Assembly (NCBI GenBank): GCA_029979265.1
Contig: JAPOHW010000005.1
Coordinates: forward strand, 106,419-170,418
Origin: Actinomycetota bacterium
GTDB taxonomy: Bacteria; Actinomycetota; Acidimicrobiia; Acidimicrobiales; Aldehydirespiratoraceae
Direction: 5' to 3'
DNA length: 64,000 bases
A program made the translations under genes and the position numbers. Under the pieces are notes generated by a model that made no database searches, was not told where the DNA came from, and saw only the letters and a program-made list of their open reading frames with translations. Positions 34,912-42,537 of the stretch are shown here, one piece after another; the first letter of the stretch is position 1, and every line of letters begins with the position of its first letter.

Positions 34912-35562
34912 ATGCCCACACTCGACCAACTCGTCGCCCCGGCACACACGACGATCGTCACGATGGAACTGCAGAAGGGCATCGTCGGCGACGAAGCGCT
35001 GCTACCGGTCCTCCCACTCGTCGTCGAGGAGACTGGCATCCTCCGCGTCGCGGGGAAGGTGCTTGGCGCCGGACGAGCGGCTGGCGCCAAGGTTGTGCAC
35101 GCGACCATGCGCGAGCGCCCGGATGGCGCCGGCCAGGCCGTCAACTGCCGAATTTTCGCGATGGCCGAGAAGCGCCGAGCAGAGGTCGGATACAGCCCGA
35201 CCGATCAAGGTCGGTCGGGCTGCGAACTGGTCGACGAACTCGGCGTTCAACCCAGCGACATCGAAGTGCCCCGTATGCACGGCATGACGCCGTTCACCGG
35301 CACCGAACTCGACGCCGTGGTCCGCAATCTCGGCACGCGGACGATCGTCCTGATGGGCGTCTCGCTCAACCTCGGCATCATGGGAGCCGCGCTCAGCGCG
35401 CTCGATCTGGGCTACCAGGTCGTCGTGGTGCGAGACGCAGTCGTCGGCATCCCCGTTGAGTACGGGGAGTCGATCCTGCAGAACTCGATCGCGATGATCG
35501 CCACGATTGTCACGAGTGACGAACTCGTGACTGCATGGGCGTCGGCGAGCGACCCGTCGTGA
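34912..35562 (+). CDS. isochorismatase-fold protein lacking the catalytic triad
   Basis: This 216-residue protein has the isochorismatase/cysteine-hydrolase fold: TIVTMELQKG at strand 1, HGMTPFTGTELDAVVRNLG, IVLMGVSLNLGIMGAALSALDLGYQVVVVRDAV. Family enzymes use Asp, Lys and Cys. Here the Asp position reads Glu (MELQ), the Lys before the FxGT motif is not present (EVPRMHGMTPF), and the Cys position reads Gly (NLGIMG where NVCVES is usual). It is therefore probably not a cysteine hydrolase; it may be a binding protein or have new chemistry. ATG 34912 follows AAGGGAACC. Co-transcribed with the SDR. Confidence 0.82.
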   Translation: MPTLDQLVAPAHTTIVTMELQKGIVGDEALLPVLPLVVEETGILRVAGKVLGAGRAAGAKVVHATMRERPDGAGQAVNCRIFAMAEKRRAEVGYSPTDQGRSGCELVDELGVQPSDIEVPRMHGMTPFTGTELDAVVRNLGTRTIVLMGVSLNLGIMGAALSALDLGYQVVVVRDAVVGIPVEYGESILQNSIAMIATIVTSDELVTAWASASDPS

Positions 35563-35565
35563 CGA

Positions 35566-36342
35566 CTACTTCTTCTTCTTCGAGAAGCTGTCGATCGTCG
35601 CGCGGATGTCGTCGGTCGTGAACGACTCGGACTCGGCCATAAGCGCGAATGGAGCGGCGCGCAGAATGTAGTCCTGAAGGTGCAGGTTGAGCGCTCGCTT
35701 CGTCTCCTGCACCGCCTGGTGCGGAAGCGACGCAAGGCGCTCGGCCATCTTGCGAGCCTCAGCCAACAGGTCCTCGTCCGGGAAACTCCTGGTCGCAAGC
35801 CCAAGCTCCACCGCCTTAGCCGCCGGAATGCGATCTCCAGTGAGCAGGTACTCCTTGCAGCGGAGCATGCCCATCAGGAGCGGCCAGAAGACGGCGCCGC
35901 CGTCGCCACAGACCAAGCCGATCGCAGCATGTGTGTCGGCGATGAACGTCGAGTCCGCGATGTAGACGATGTCGCTCATCAAGGCAAGGTTGAGTCCGAG
36001 TCCCACGGCGGGTCCGTTGACCGCCGCCACGACCGGCTTGGGGAACTCCGCCTGGGCTTCCATCAGCCGCTTCGCCCCGCGCAACGATTTGCGGCGGTAC
36101 TCGTTGTCCTCGTAGCTCTTGATGAAGGCCGGGATGTCACCGCCAGCAGAGAACGCCCGACCGGCTCCGGTCAGGATGACCGCCTTGACGGAGTCGTCCT
36201 CACTGAGATCCCACCAGATCTCGCGCATCGCCGAGTGCATGTCGTCGAGGAACGCGTTCATCATGTCGGGGTTGTTGAGCGTGATCGTGACGACGGCTCC
36301 CTCCTGCTCGACGAGGATGTGCTCGGTTGGGGTGTAGGGCAT
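35566..36342 (-). CDS. enoyl-CoA hydratase/isomerase family protein
   Basis: This 258-residue crotonase has VVTITLNNPDMMNAFLDDM, GRAFSAGGDIPAF, NGPAVGLGLNLALMSDIVYIA and THAAIGLVCGDGGAVFW, in which the usual PE motif is replaced by Asp-Thr-His. That variant is found in a known crotonase subgroup but makes classic hydration less certain. It ends in a Lys run (SFSKKKK). The ATG has CTGGAGG upstream. The operator at 36398 lies 55 nt away, with TATTGT inside its core as a minus-strand -10. It converges with the isochorismatase-like gene at a 3-nt gap. Confidence 0.9.
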   Translation of the reverse strand: MPYTPTEHILVEQEGAVVTITLNNPDMMNAFLDDMHSAMREIWWDLSEDDSVKAVILTGAGRAFSAGGDIPAFIKSYEDNEYRRKSLRGAKRLMEAQAEFPKPVVAAVNGPAVGLGLNLALMSDIVYIADSTFIADTHAAIGLVCGDGGAVFWPLLMGMLRCKEYLLTGDRIPAAKAVELGLATRSFPDEDLLAEARKMAERLASLPHQAVQETKRALNLHLQDYILRAAPFALMAESESFTTDDIRATIDSFSKKKK

Positions 36343-36397
36343 GGCGCCTCCAGGTTCAGGTCGATTCGAGCCGTCGACGGTTCGGACGGCCGCTGAT

Positions 36398-36413
36398 CTG
36401 ACAATAGCGTCAC
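36398..36413. promoter_or_regulatory. operator palindrome upstream of the crotonase at 36342
   Basis: CTGACAATAGCGTCAC matches the palindrome except for the last base. On the minus strand its core holds TATTGT, a plausible -10 for the crotonase gene. Confidence 0.75.
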
Positions 36414-36423
36414 GTAGAGCTCG

Positions 36424-38454
36424 TCACGAGCCCCGAGGCGAGAGCGGGACCGGAACCAAGGTGACCGGCACCGCGGACAACTGAACCATGCCGCTCAATC
36501 GGTCGAGGACGGTGCGGTCGAGGATGGTGTTGACGTTGCTGTCGTCGAAACCATGGACGACCGAGACCGATCCGGCGACGATCGAGTTCGTCACCCTGAC
36601 CGGCACTCGAATCTCACCGATCGCTGTCCGTATCTCGACGAGGTCGCCGTCGGCGAAGCCCATCCTCGTTGCGTCGCTCGGATGCAGCAGTGCCTCGTTC
36701 GTCTCTCCTTCGCGGAAGACCTGCCAGTTCATGCGCTTGACGAGCCGTCGGGGGATGAGGACCAACTCGTCGATGCTGCGCGGTTCGAGTTCCACCTCCG
36801 ACAACTGGTCCGCCAGTCGATCGGGCACTAGGTTCCACCGACCGTTCGGCAATCGCGAACGAACCCAGTCGTAGGCCGGTCCACCCTCGATCACGAGGCC
36901 TCCGGTGTCGCGCAGGCGGGCGACGCCGTCGCCTCTGACCAGCATGGCGAACACGTCGTCCGACGTCGCCGCCTCGGGATCGAGGGCTCCATACCGGTTC
37001 CTCAGCACCTCCACGTCGATACCTGCGCCGATGCGAGCCACCGTTCTCCACATCTCCGGCCGGTCCGGGGGTGCGGGCACGATCGCATCGGTGTAGTGCT
37101 GGTAGCGGAACGCCGCAGTCGTTTCGAGCGAGATGATGTCCGGGCGCTCGAGCTGACTTGGGGTGGCGAACACATGGGTCGCGAGATCGGTCGTGGCGTT
37201 GTCGACCACGTCGAGCACGACGAGCACCTCAATCTCTGCGAGTGCCGCCGCCAGCCGGCCCGCATCAGGGATCGCGGTCACCAGATTGCCGCCGAAGACG
37301 ATCAACGCCCGCAACCGCCCCGACTCGATCTCATCGGAAATCAGCGATGCCGGCCACTCCCCGCCACAGCGCGCCACGTCGGGGCGAGTCGGAGGTGCGG
37401 GTTCGTCCGGTGCGACACTCGGCAGGGTCTCGAACCGGTCGAATCGGGAGAACACGCCAGGGTTGAACCACATCCCACCGGGCCGATCGAACGAGTCGGT
37501 GACCACCATGAGCGCCCACGCCATCCACTCGCCAAGGTTTGCGGTCGGGCTCATCGACGAGCCAGTGCCGGTGAGGATCGCCAAACGTCCGGCCTCCTGC
37601 ACGGCGTCGACGAACTGTTTCAGCTGCTCCGATGGCAGACCGGTGAACGCCGTGACCGTGGCGATGTCGAATCGCTCGACAATCGAGCGGAGCCGGTCGG
37701 CACCGCTGGCCCGTGCTGCGAGCTCGATTTCGTCGACTGCGCCACGTGCGAACAGTTCTCGGATCACATGGGCGAACACCGCGAAGTCGGTAGCGGGACG
37801 TAGCGCGAGATGATGATCGGACAGCCTGGCGGTCTCCGTCACCCGCGGATCCAGCGTGAAGACCGGCCCCCGCCCCCTCGCAGCACGCAACCTCGAGATC
37901 GGATCGGGGAACATGGTCGCGTGCCCGTGGGACACCACGGGATTGATTCCGACGAACACGAGCAAGCGACCGGATTCTTCGTCGATATTCGGCATCAGAA
38001 GTGGTGTGCCCGCCATCTCTCCGGCGACGAGGGTCTTCGCCATGGCGTCGAGGGTGGCCGTGCTGTACACCTGGTTGGTGCCGAGAGCCTTGGCGAACTT
38101 ACGCGCTGCGAAGTTCCCCAGCGAGTCGGCGAAAGCCCCCGTGCCGTGAAACACCCCGATCGACCCGAGTCCGTATTCGGCGATGATGCTCGACATCGCG
38201 TCAGCGAGGTCGGCGTGGGCCTCCTCGATCGTCACCTGTCGACGCTGGGCACCACGGCCGATGCGGGCGCCGCTCAACCGAGACGGCGCGTGATGGGCTG
38301 TTGCCGCAGCACGCCCCTTCGGACAGAGATATCCCTTGCTGAACGGGTGCTCGTCGTCGCCGCGGACCGCCACGACCGTGTCACCTTCGACCTCGGCCTC
38401 GATGCCGCACAACGCAACACAGATCCGGCAGAAGGAACGCTTCGCCTCGCTCAC
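36424..38454 (-). CDS. molybdopterin-dependent oxidoreductase
   Basis: This ~676-residue protein belongs to the DMSO reductase/formate dehydrogenase superfamily. An N-terminal iron-sulfur motif (FCRICVALCG, then GYLCPKGR about 30 residues later) gives C-x2-C-x3-C...C for a 4Fe-4S cluster. The large molybdopterin domain follows (LGTNQVYSTATLDA, FVGINPVVSHGH, LDPRVTETA). The C-terminal dinucleotide-binding domain carries RMNWQVFREG and HPSDATRMGFADGD. Single-subunit members oxidise or hydroxylate diverse substrates. The GTG at 38454 overlaps the stop of a short upstream frame (GTGA); ATG 38505 is the alternative. It probably shares the promoter with the operator at 38654. Confidence 0.88.
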   Translation of the reverse strand: MSEAKRSFCRICVALCGIEAEVEGDTVVAVRGDDEHPFSKGYLCPKGRAAATAHHAPSRLSGARIGRGAQRRQVTIEEAHADLADAMSSIIAEYGLGSIGVFHGTGAFADSLGNFAARKFAKALGTNQVYSTATLDAMAKTLVAGEMAGTPLLMPNIDEESGRLLVFVGINPVVSHGHATMFPDPISRLRAARGRGPVFTLDPRVTETARLSDHHLALRPATDFAVFAHVIRELFARGAVDEIELAARASGADRLRSIVERFDIATVTAFTGLPSEQLKQFVDAVQEAGRLAILTGTGSSMSPTANLGEWMAWALMVVTDSFDRPGGMWFNPGVFSRFDRFETLPSVAPDEPAPPTRPDVARCGGEWPASLISDEIESGRLRALIVFGGNLVTAIPDAGRLAAALAEIEVLVVLDVVDNATTDLATHVFATPSQLERPDIISLETTAAFRYQHYTDAIVPAPPDRPEMWRTVARIGAGIDVEVLRNRYGALDPEAATSDDVFAMLVRGDGVARLRDTGGLVIEGGPAYDWVRSRLPNGRWNLVPDRLADQLSEVELEPRSIDELVLIPRRLVKRMNWQVFREGETNEALLHPSDATRMGFADGDLVEIRTAIGEIRVPVRVTNSIVAGSVSVVHGFDDSNVNTILDRTVLDRLSGMVQLSAVPVTLVPVPLSPRGS

Positions 38455-38585
38455 CTCGGCCGCCGTTCTGTCGCCACGATCTGCAGCGGCACGGTCGTCG
38501 TGCACGTACCGGACGCCGTCCCGGGTTCCTTCATCGCCCGTGTCGCCTCGGGCAGTTCGTCGTACGGAATCGGTTCGATACGCAT
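38451..38585 (-). pseudogene. carboxymuconolactone decarboxylase-family remnant (44 codons)
   Basis: A 44-codon frame with a good ribosome site (GAAGGGGAATGCC before the ATG) starts MRIEPIPYDELPEATRAM and continues to TTTVPLQIVAT. That is the usual N-terminus of a large carboxymuconolactone decarboxylase/AhpD-like family (~190 residues). It then ends in ERRPR and a stop. The central catalytic CxxC-type region is gone. An internal in-frame deletion that kept the original tail would explain this. Its stop overlaps the molybdopterin enzyme's GTG by 4 nt, so it may now act only as a leader for translational coupling. Confidence 0.6.
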
Positions 38586-38653
38586 GGCATTCCCCTTCGA
38601 CCAGATTATGAGCGTCTCGTCATCGCGTCGTTCGACCGCGCTCAACTGCCGGC

Positions 38654-38669
38654 CTGACACTTGTGTCAA
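38654..38669. promoter_or_regulatory. operator palindrome in the 38585/38685 divergent promoter
   Basis: CTGACACTTGTGTCAA matches YTGACR-N4-YGTCAR. It is directly followed by TACACT (38672-38677), then 7 nt and the VOC gene ATG. It also serves the molybdopterin enzyme operon on the minus strand. Confidence 0.82.
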
Positions 38670-38684
38670 GTTACACTCTGCTGT

Positions 38685-39611
38685 ATGAGCGAGCTCTCGA
38701 TCGAGAAGCCGGCACGCCGGTTCCTGCACATCTGCTACTGCTGCGCCGACGACCAGGAAGTGGCCCGCTTCCTGGTCGACGGGCTCGACATGAAGCAGGT
38801 CATGCGCACCACCGACCAGTACGACTCCGGAGCGATCCTCGGACTCGACTACGACGTCCGGTCGATCGGCAACTTCGTCTACGACCGGCGCGGGCCGCGT
38901 ACGAGCCCGGCGATCGAGGTCCAGGGATGGTATGACCCGACACCGGTCGGCGAGCCACCGGCAGACGCTTTGCAGCTCGGCATCAATGCGCTCGGGTTCG
39001 CCGTCCCTTCGGTCGATGCCTCACTGGCGCGGTTGAGTGCACTCGGCTGCACCGTCGTCGCCGACGGCTCGTCACCGACTGACGCCCGATCGGCGGTTGT
39101 GCGCGACCCGCGCGGCGTGACACTCGACATCGTCGAGGATCCGTCGCTGGCGGAGGGCGAGTCGCAGATGCACCATCTGCGCATCAACGTGTCCGACATC
39201 GACGAGTCGCTCCCCTTCTATGCGATGCTCGGCTTCGAACTCATCGCACGCACGGCGTTCACCGACGGCGCCTTCGCAGGACTCGACGGAGTGGTCGAGG
39301 CCGAGGTCGCCTCGTTGCGACTCCCCGACGAGCCGTTCGAGGTTCGCCTCATCGAGTGGACGTCGCCGGCGAGCCACGGCGCACACCCCACTGACCCGTT
39401 CCACGCCGGGATCTTCCGGGCCGCCTTGGGCGTCGACGACACGCGGGCTTCGTACGACTATCTGACGAGCAACGGCGCGGTGTTCGATCGACCGCCGATG
39501 CAGGTCGAACTCAGCGGCACGCCGGTCCCCGACATGTGGATCACGTTCATCAGCGACCCGACCGGCATCCCGTACGAGTTCGTCCAACGCCCACGCGAGA
39601 TCTTCCGCTGA
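38685..39611 (+). CDS. VOC-family (extradiol dioxygenase/glyoxalase-like) protein
   Basis: This 308-residue protein has two VOC halves. The first holds RFLHICYCCADDQEVARFLVDGLDM and later AVVRDPRGVTLDIVED. The second holds MHHLRINVSDIDESLPFYAMLGFEL and ITFISDPTGIPYEFVQRP. His and Glu near these motifs (MHHLR, PYEFV) fit metal ligands in the second half. Functions in the family range from ring cleavage to isomerisation. The start is leaderless-type: TACACT, 7 nt, ATG. It converges with a SnoaL-like gene. Confidence 0.85.
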   Translation: MSELSIEKPARRFLHICYCCADDQEVARFLVDGLDMKQVMRTTDQYDSGAILGLDYDVRSIGNFVYDRRGPRTSPAIEVQGWYDPTPVGEPPADALQLGINALGFAVPSVDASLARLSALGCTVVADGSSPTDARSAVVRDPRGVTLDIVEDPSLAEGESQMHHLRINVSDIDESLPFYAMLGFELIARTAFTDGAFAGLDGVVEAEVASLRLPDEPFEVRLIEWTSPASHGAHPTDPFHAGIFRAALGVDDTRASYDYLTSNGAVFDRPPMQVELSGTPVPDMWITFISDPTGIPYEFVQRPREIFR

Positions 39612-39631
39612 CCACGGTCAGCCCGATCCTC

Positions 39632-40039
39632 TCAGCCCAGGCCGGCGGCGACGATCACGTCCGGATTGAAGTATTCGCGCCAGCGTACGACCACACCGTT
39701 CTCCACCTCGAAGAAGGCTGCGTACGAGTTGGGGTACGAGGCGCCGGATTTCGTCACACCGTTGCTCGCGTACTCAGCCACGATCACGCCGGTCGGCGTT
39801 GGGCCGTGGACCTCGATGTCGGTGAAGTCCATACGGTCGAAGATCTTCGGTAACAACGCCATGAAGGCATGCGCGTCGGCACCCAGCAACGTCCGTGGGT
39901 GCCCACCACCTCGAAAAGGCAGTTCGAGCACCATGTCGTCAGCCAACCAGTCCCGAGCACGTGCGATGTCCAACTCGCCGACAGCACGAATCACGCGCTC
40001 CACGATGTCGGTATCGCTGAGTGTCTCGTCCGCATCCAT
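39632..40039 (-). CDS. SnoaL-like (NTF2-fold) protein
   Basis: This 135-residue protein has an NTF2/SnoaL fold signature: VERVIRAVGELDIARARDWLADDMVLELPF, DAHAFMALLPKIFDRMDFTDIEVHG and FFEVENGVVVRWREYFNPD, the ending typical of ketosteroid-isomerase-like and limonene-epoxide-hydrolase-like proteins. It could be an isomerase, but the key acid residues cannot be assigned safely by eye. ATG 40039 follows GGAGGAGC. Divergent from the thiolase-like/DUF35 fusion with the operator at 40066 between them. Confidence 0.87.
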   Translation of the reverse strand: MDADETLSDTDIVERVIRAVGELDIARARDWLADDMVLELPFRGGGHPRTLLGADAHAFMALLPKIFDRMDFTDIEVHGPTPTGVIVAEYASNGVTKSGASYPNSYAAFFEVENGVVVRWREYFNPDVIVAAGLG

Positions 40040-40065
40040 GATCGCTCCTCCGTTGGACCCTGTTT

Positions 40066-40081
40066 CTGACAGGTATGTCAA
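40066..40081. promoter_or_regulatory. operator palindrome in the 40039/40097 divergent promoter
   Basis: CTGACAGGTATGTCAA matches YTGACR-N4-YGTCAR. TATGAT (40084-40089) follows, then 7 nt and the ATG at 40097. Confidence 0.82.
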
Positions 40082-40096
40082 GTTATGATCGCACGC

Positions 40097-41296
40097 ATGA
40101 TTTCGATCAGTCGTATCGGCACCGCGCTGCCACCATGGGGCAACGAGGGCGCCCGCACCGTCGGTGACGACGAGGACGCCGTCACACTGGCCGTCGCCGC
40201 AGGACTCGCAGCACTCGGCGACACCGACCCGTCGATCATCGGCGACGTCGTGTTCGTCAGTCGCGACTTCCCGCTACTGGAAGGTGGTAATGGCGCCGCA
40301 CTTCTCGCAGGCCTCGGTTGCGACGACGGTGTCCGTATCCGCGAGATCATCGGTGGTTCGCCGGCAGTGCTCGACGCAATCGCCCATGCGACCGACGGAA
40401 CACTCGTGATCGGCTCGGATGCTGCCGGCTCGGCCGGCGCCAGCGCCGTGCTCTGTGGTCGTAGCGGAGCCACCGTCGAACTGGCCGGCCGGGTCACACG
40501 CAGCATGCCCGTCACGACGCGGGATGCCCGAGGCAACTCCTCGGACTACGCCGACCCTCGGCTGTTGCGCGAACGGGGCGTGAACGAATCACTCGCCCGA
40601 CTCGGCGACCCCCGACCGATCGCTGCCGCCGGCCTGTCCGCACGGGAAGCCGGCTCGGTCTGCGACGGCAATACTCCGAAGCTCGTCACCACCGGAGCGA
40701 GTGCGATCGGCTTCGCCCTCGCCGCACTCGTCGAGCAAGGCGCATCGGGCACTGTGCTCGCCGTCGAGCAAGCGACGCTCGTCGTCGCCCGACTGGGTGA
40801 GGGGAACGTGCTCGTCACCCGCGACGAGCCGCCCGCTCGACCACGGCCCGGCGGCCAGCTCGCCCCAGGCGCCTCGGTATCGATCTCGTTGTCGGCTTAT
40901 GAGCGGGCATTCGACGCCAAGCTACGACTCGCAGCGGCCGAGTGCGCGGACTGTGGCGAACTCTCCTACCCGCCCCGCCACCGGTGCATCGAGTGCGGCT
41001 CGGAGCAGCCCACGACGCTCGTGCCGCTCCCCCGCCGCGGTGAGGCCTACAGCGTCGCCACGATCCGGGTCCCGGTGCCCGGACTCATCAGTCCTTACAC
41101 GGTGGTGATCGTCGAACTGGGCGACACCGGTGTGCGGACTCTCGTCCGGCTCACTGGGGCGACACCGGGTTCGGTCGCTATCGGCGACACCGGCAGGCTC
41201 GTGTTCCGCCTGGTAGCCGTCCGCCAGGGGGTCCCTGATTACGGCTATGGATTCCTGCCCGACAGTGCGCAGGCCGAACAGAAGGGAGCTGCGTGA
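40097..41296 (+). CDS. thiolase-like (HMG-CoA synthase-like) protein fused to a DUF35 Zn-ribbon/OB domain
   Basis: This ~399-residue protein joins a thiolase-superfamily N-terminal part (ISRIGTALPPWG, GGSPAVLDAIAHATDGTLVIGSDAA) to a C-terminal DUF35 module. The module has a zinc ribbon, CADCGELSYPPRHRCIECGS, near residues 282-301, and an OB fold (YTVVIVELGDTGVRTLVRL). The N-terminal part lacks an obvious catalytic Cys motif. It probably forms a complex with the thiolase encoded next. ATG 40097 is preferred because TATGAT lies 7 nt upstream; ATG 40085 overlaps that -10. The GTGATG junction couples it to the next gene. Confidence 0.85.
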   Translation: MISISRIGTALPPWGNEGARTVGDDEDAVTLAVAAGLAALGDTDPSIIGDVVFVSRDFPLLEGGNGAALLAGLGCDDGVRIREIIGGSPAVLDAIAHATDGTLVIGSDAAGSAGASAVLCGRSGATVELAGRVTRSMPVTTRDARGNSSDYADPRLLRERGVNESLARLGDPRPIAAAGLSAREAGSVCDGNTPKLVTTGASAIGFALAALVEQGASGTVLAVEQATLVVARLGEGNVLVTRDEPPARPRPGGQLAPGASVSISLSAYERAFDAKLRLAAAECADCGELSYPPRHRCIECGSEQPTTLVPLPRRGEAYSVATIRVPVPGLISPYTVVIVELGDTGVRTLVRLTGATPGSVAIGDTGRLVFRLVAVRQGVPDYGYGFLPDSAQAEQKGAA

Positions 41297-42459
41297 TGCG
41301 ACGAGTCGCAATGATCGGCGCCGGCATGACGGACTTCGGTGAACTGTTCGAGCTGGGCATCAAAGACATCGTCCCGATGGCGGTGACCGAGGCTGTGAAC
41401 TCGGTCGACAAGGGATTCGACCGAAACGACATCCAGGCTGCTTGGTTCGGTGAGCTCGTCGCGACCGATGGGTTCGCCACCGGGATCCTCGCCGACTCCT
41501 GCGGCCTCCTCGACATCCCCGTCTCCCGCCTCGAGAACGCATGCGCCACCGGCAACGACGCCGTACGACACGGGGCGATGGCGATCGCCAGCGGTATGTA
41601 CGACGTGGTGCTCGTGGTGGGTGCCGACAAGGTTCGCGAGACCTCTTCGAGGAGCACCTTCTGGGACTGGATGGGCATGACCCGCGACGCCGCCTGGGAC
41701 TTTCCACTCGGCCTCGTCGCGCCGGCGAACTTTGCGCTACACGCCGCCCGCTACCTCCACGAATCCCCGGTCGCCACCCGGGAACATCTTGCGATGGTGG
41801 CCGTCAAGAACCACCACCACGGGGTGACAAACCCCAAGGCGCAGATGCGGTTCGAGATCACGATGGAGCAGGTCCTGAACGCCCCCATGGTGGTCGAGCC
41901 GTTCGGACTCTACGACTGCACACCGCAGAGTGATGGTGGTGCTGCCGTCATCCTTGTCGCCGAGGAGCTCGCCGACAGGTACACCGACTCACCGGTCTGG
42001 GTACGCGGCACGGGCATCGGCCTTGACCGCGTGATGCATCAGCACAAGCGCGACATGACGACGTTCCCGCCCACGGTCAAGGCCGCCAAGCAGGCGTACG
42101 CGATGGCCGGGATCGGGCCCGGTGACGTCGACGTCGCGGAAGTTCACGACTGTTTCACCGGTGTCGAGCTCATCAACTACGAAGACCTCGGCTTCTGCGA
42201 CAAGTGGGGTGCCGCGAAGATGATCGAGAACCGAGAGACCTACGTCGGCGGCCGAATCCCGATCAACCCGTCGGGTGGCCTCAAGGCGAAGGGGCACCCA
42301 CCGGGAGCGACCGGCGTGGCTCAGTGCTTCGAGATCTGGGAACAACTCCGCGGCCAGTCGACCAACCAGGTCGACGGCGCCCGGCTCGGCCTCGCCCACA
42401 ACGTCGGCGGTCCGACCGCAGTCAGCGCGATCACCATCCTCGGAATCGACAAGGACTGA
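41296..42459 (+). CDS. thiolase-family protein (SCP-x/lipid-transfer type)
   Basis: This 387-residue thiolase has a clear nucleophile motif (LENACATGNDAVRHG), EVHDCFTGVELI and GGLKAKGHPPGATG, so Cys-His-His chemistry looks intact, unlike the Ltp2-like protein at 6571. It resembles acetyl-CoA acetyltransferases of the SCP-x group that work with DUF35 proteins. ATG 41296 overlaps the stop of the fused DUF35 gene by 1 nt and has GAAGGGAG upstream; GTG 41293 is in frame. Probable role: thiolytic cleavage of a bulky 3-ketoacyl-CoA with the upstream protein as partner. Confidence 0.9.
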   Translation: MRRVAMIGAGMTDFGELFELGIKDIVPMAVTEAVNSVDKGFDRNDIQAAWFGELVATDGFATGILADSCGLLDIPVSRLENACATGNDAVRHGAMAIASGMYDVVLVVGADKVRETSSRSTFWDWMGMTRDAAWDFPLGLVAPANFALHAARYLHESPVATREHLAMVAVKNHHHGVTNPKAQMRFEITMEQVLNAPMVVEPFGLYDCTPQSDGGAAVILVAEELADRYTDSPVWVRGTGIGLDRVMHQHKRDMTTFPPTVKAAKQAYAMAGIGPGDVDVAEVHDCFTGVELINYEDLGFCDKWGAAKMIENRETYVGGRIPINPSGGLKAKGHPPGATGVAQCFEIWEQLRGQSTNQVDGARLGLAHNVGGPTAVSAITILGIDKD

Positions 42460-42465
42460 GGCCGG

Positions 42466-42537
42466 ATGACCGCTGCCCTCGACGCCCTGCGCCGGGACCA
42501 CATCGAGCAATGCATGGACGTGACACGGACATCGTGA
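42466..42537 (+). CDS. small ORF of 23 codons, coupled to amidohydrolase
   Basis: A short frame, MTAALDALRRDHIEQCMDVT, starts 6 nt after the thiolase stop and ends in TGATG shared with the next gene's ATG. No function is recognisable. It may be a leftover N-terminus of a deleted gene or a translational coupler; chance cannot be excluded. Confidence 0.3.
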   Translation: MTAALDALRRDHIEQCMDVTRTS

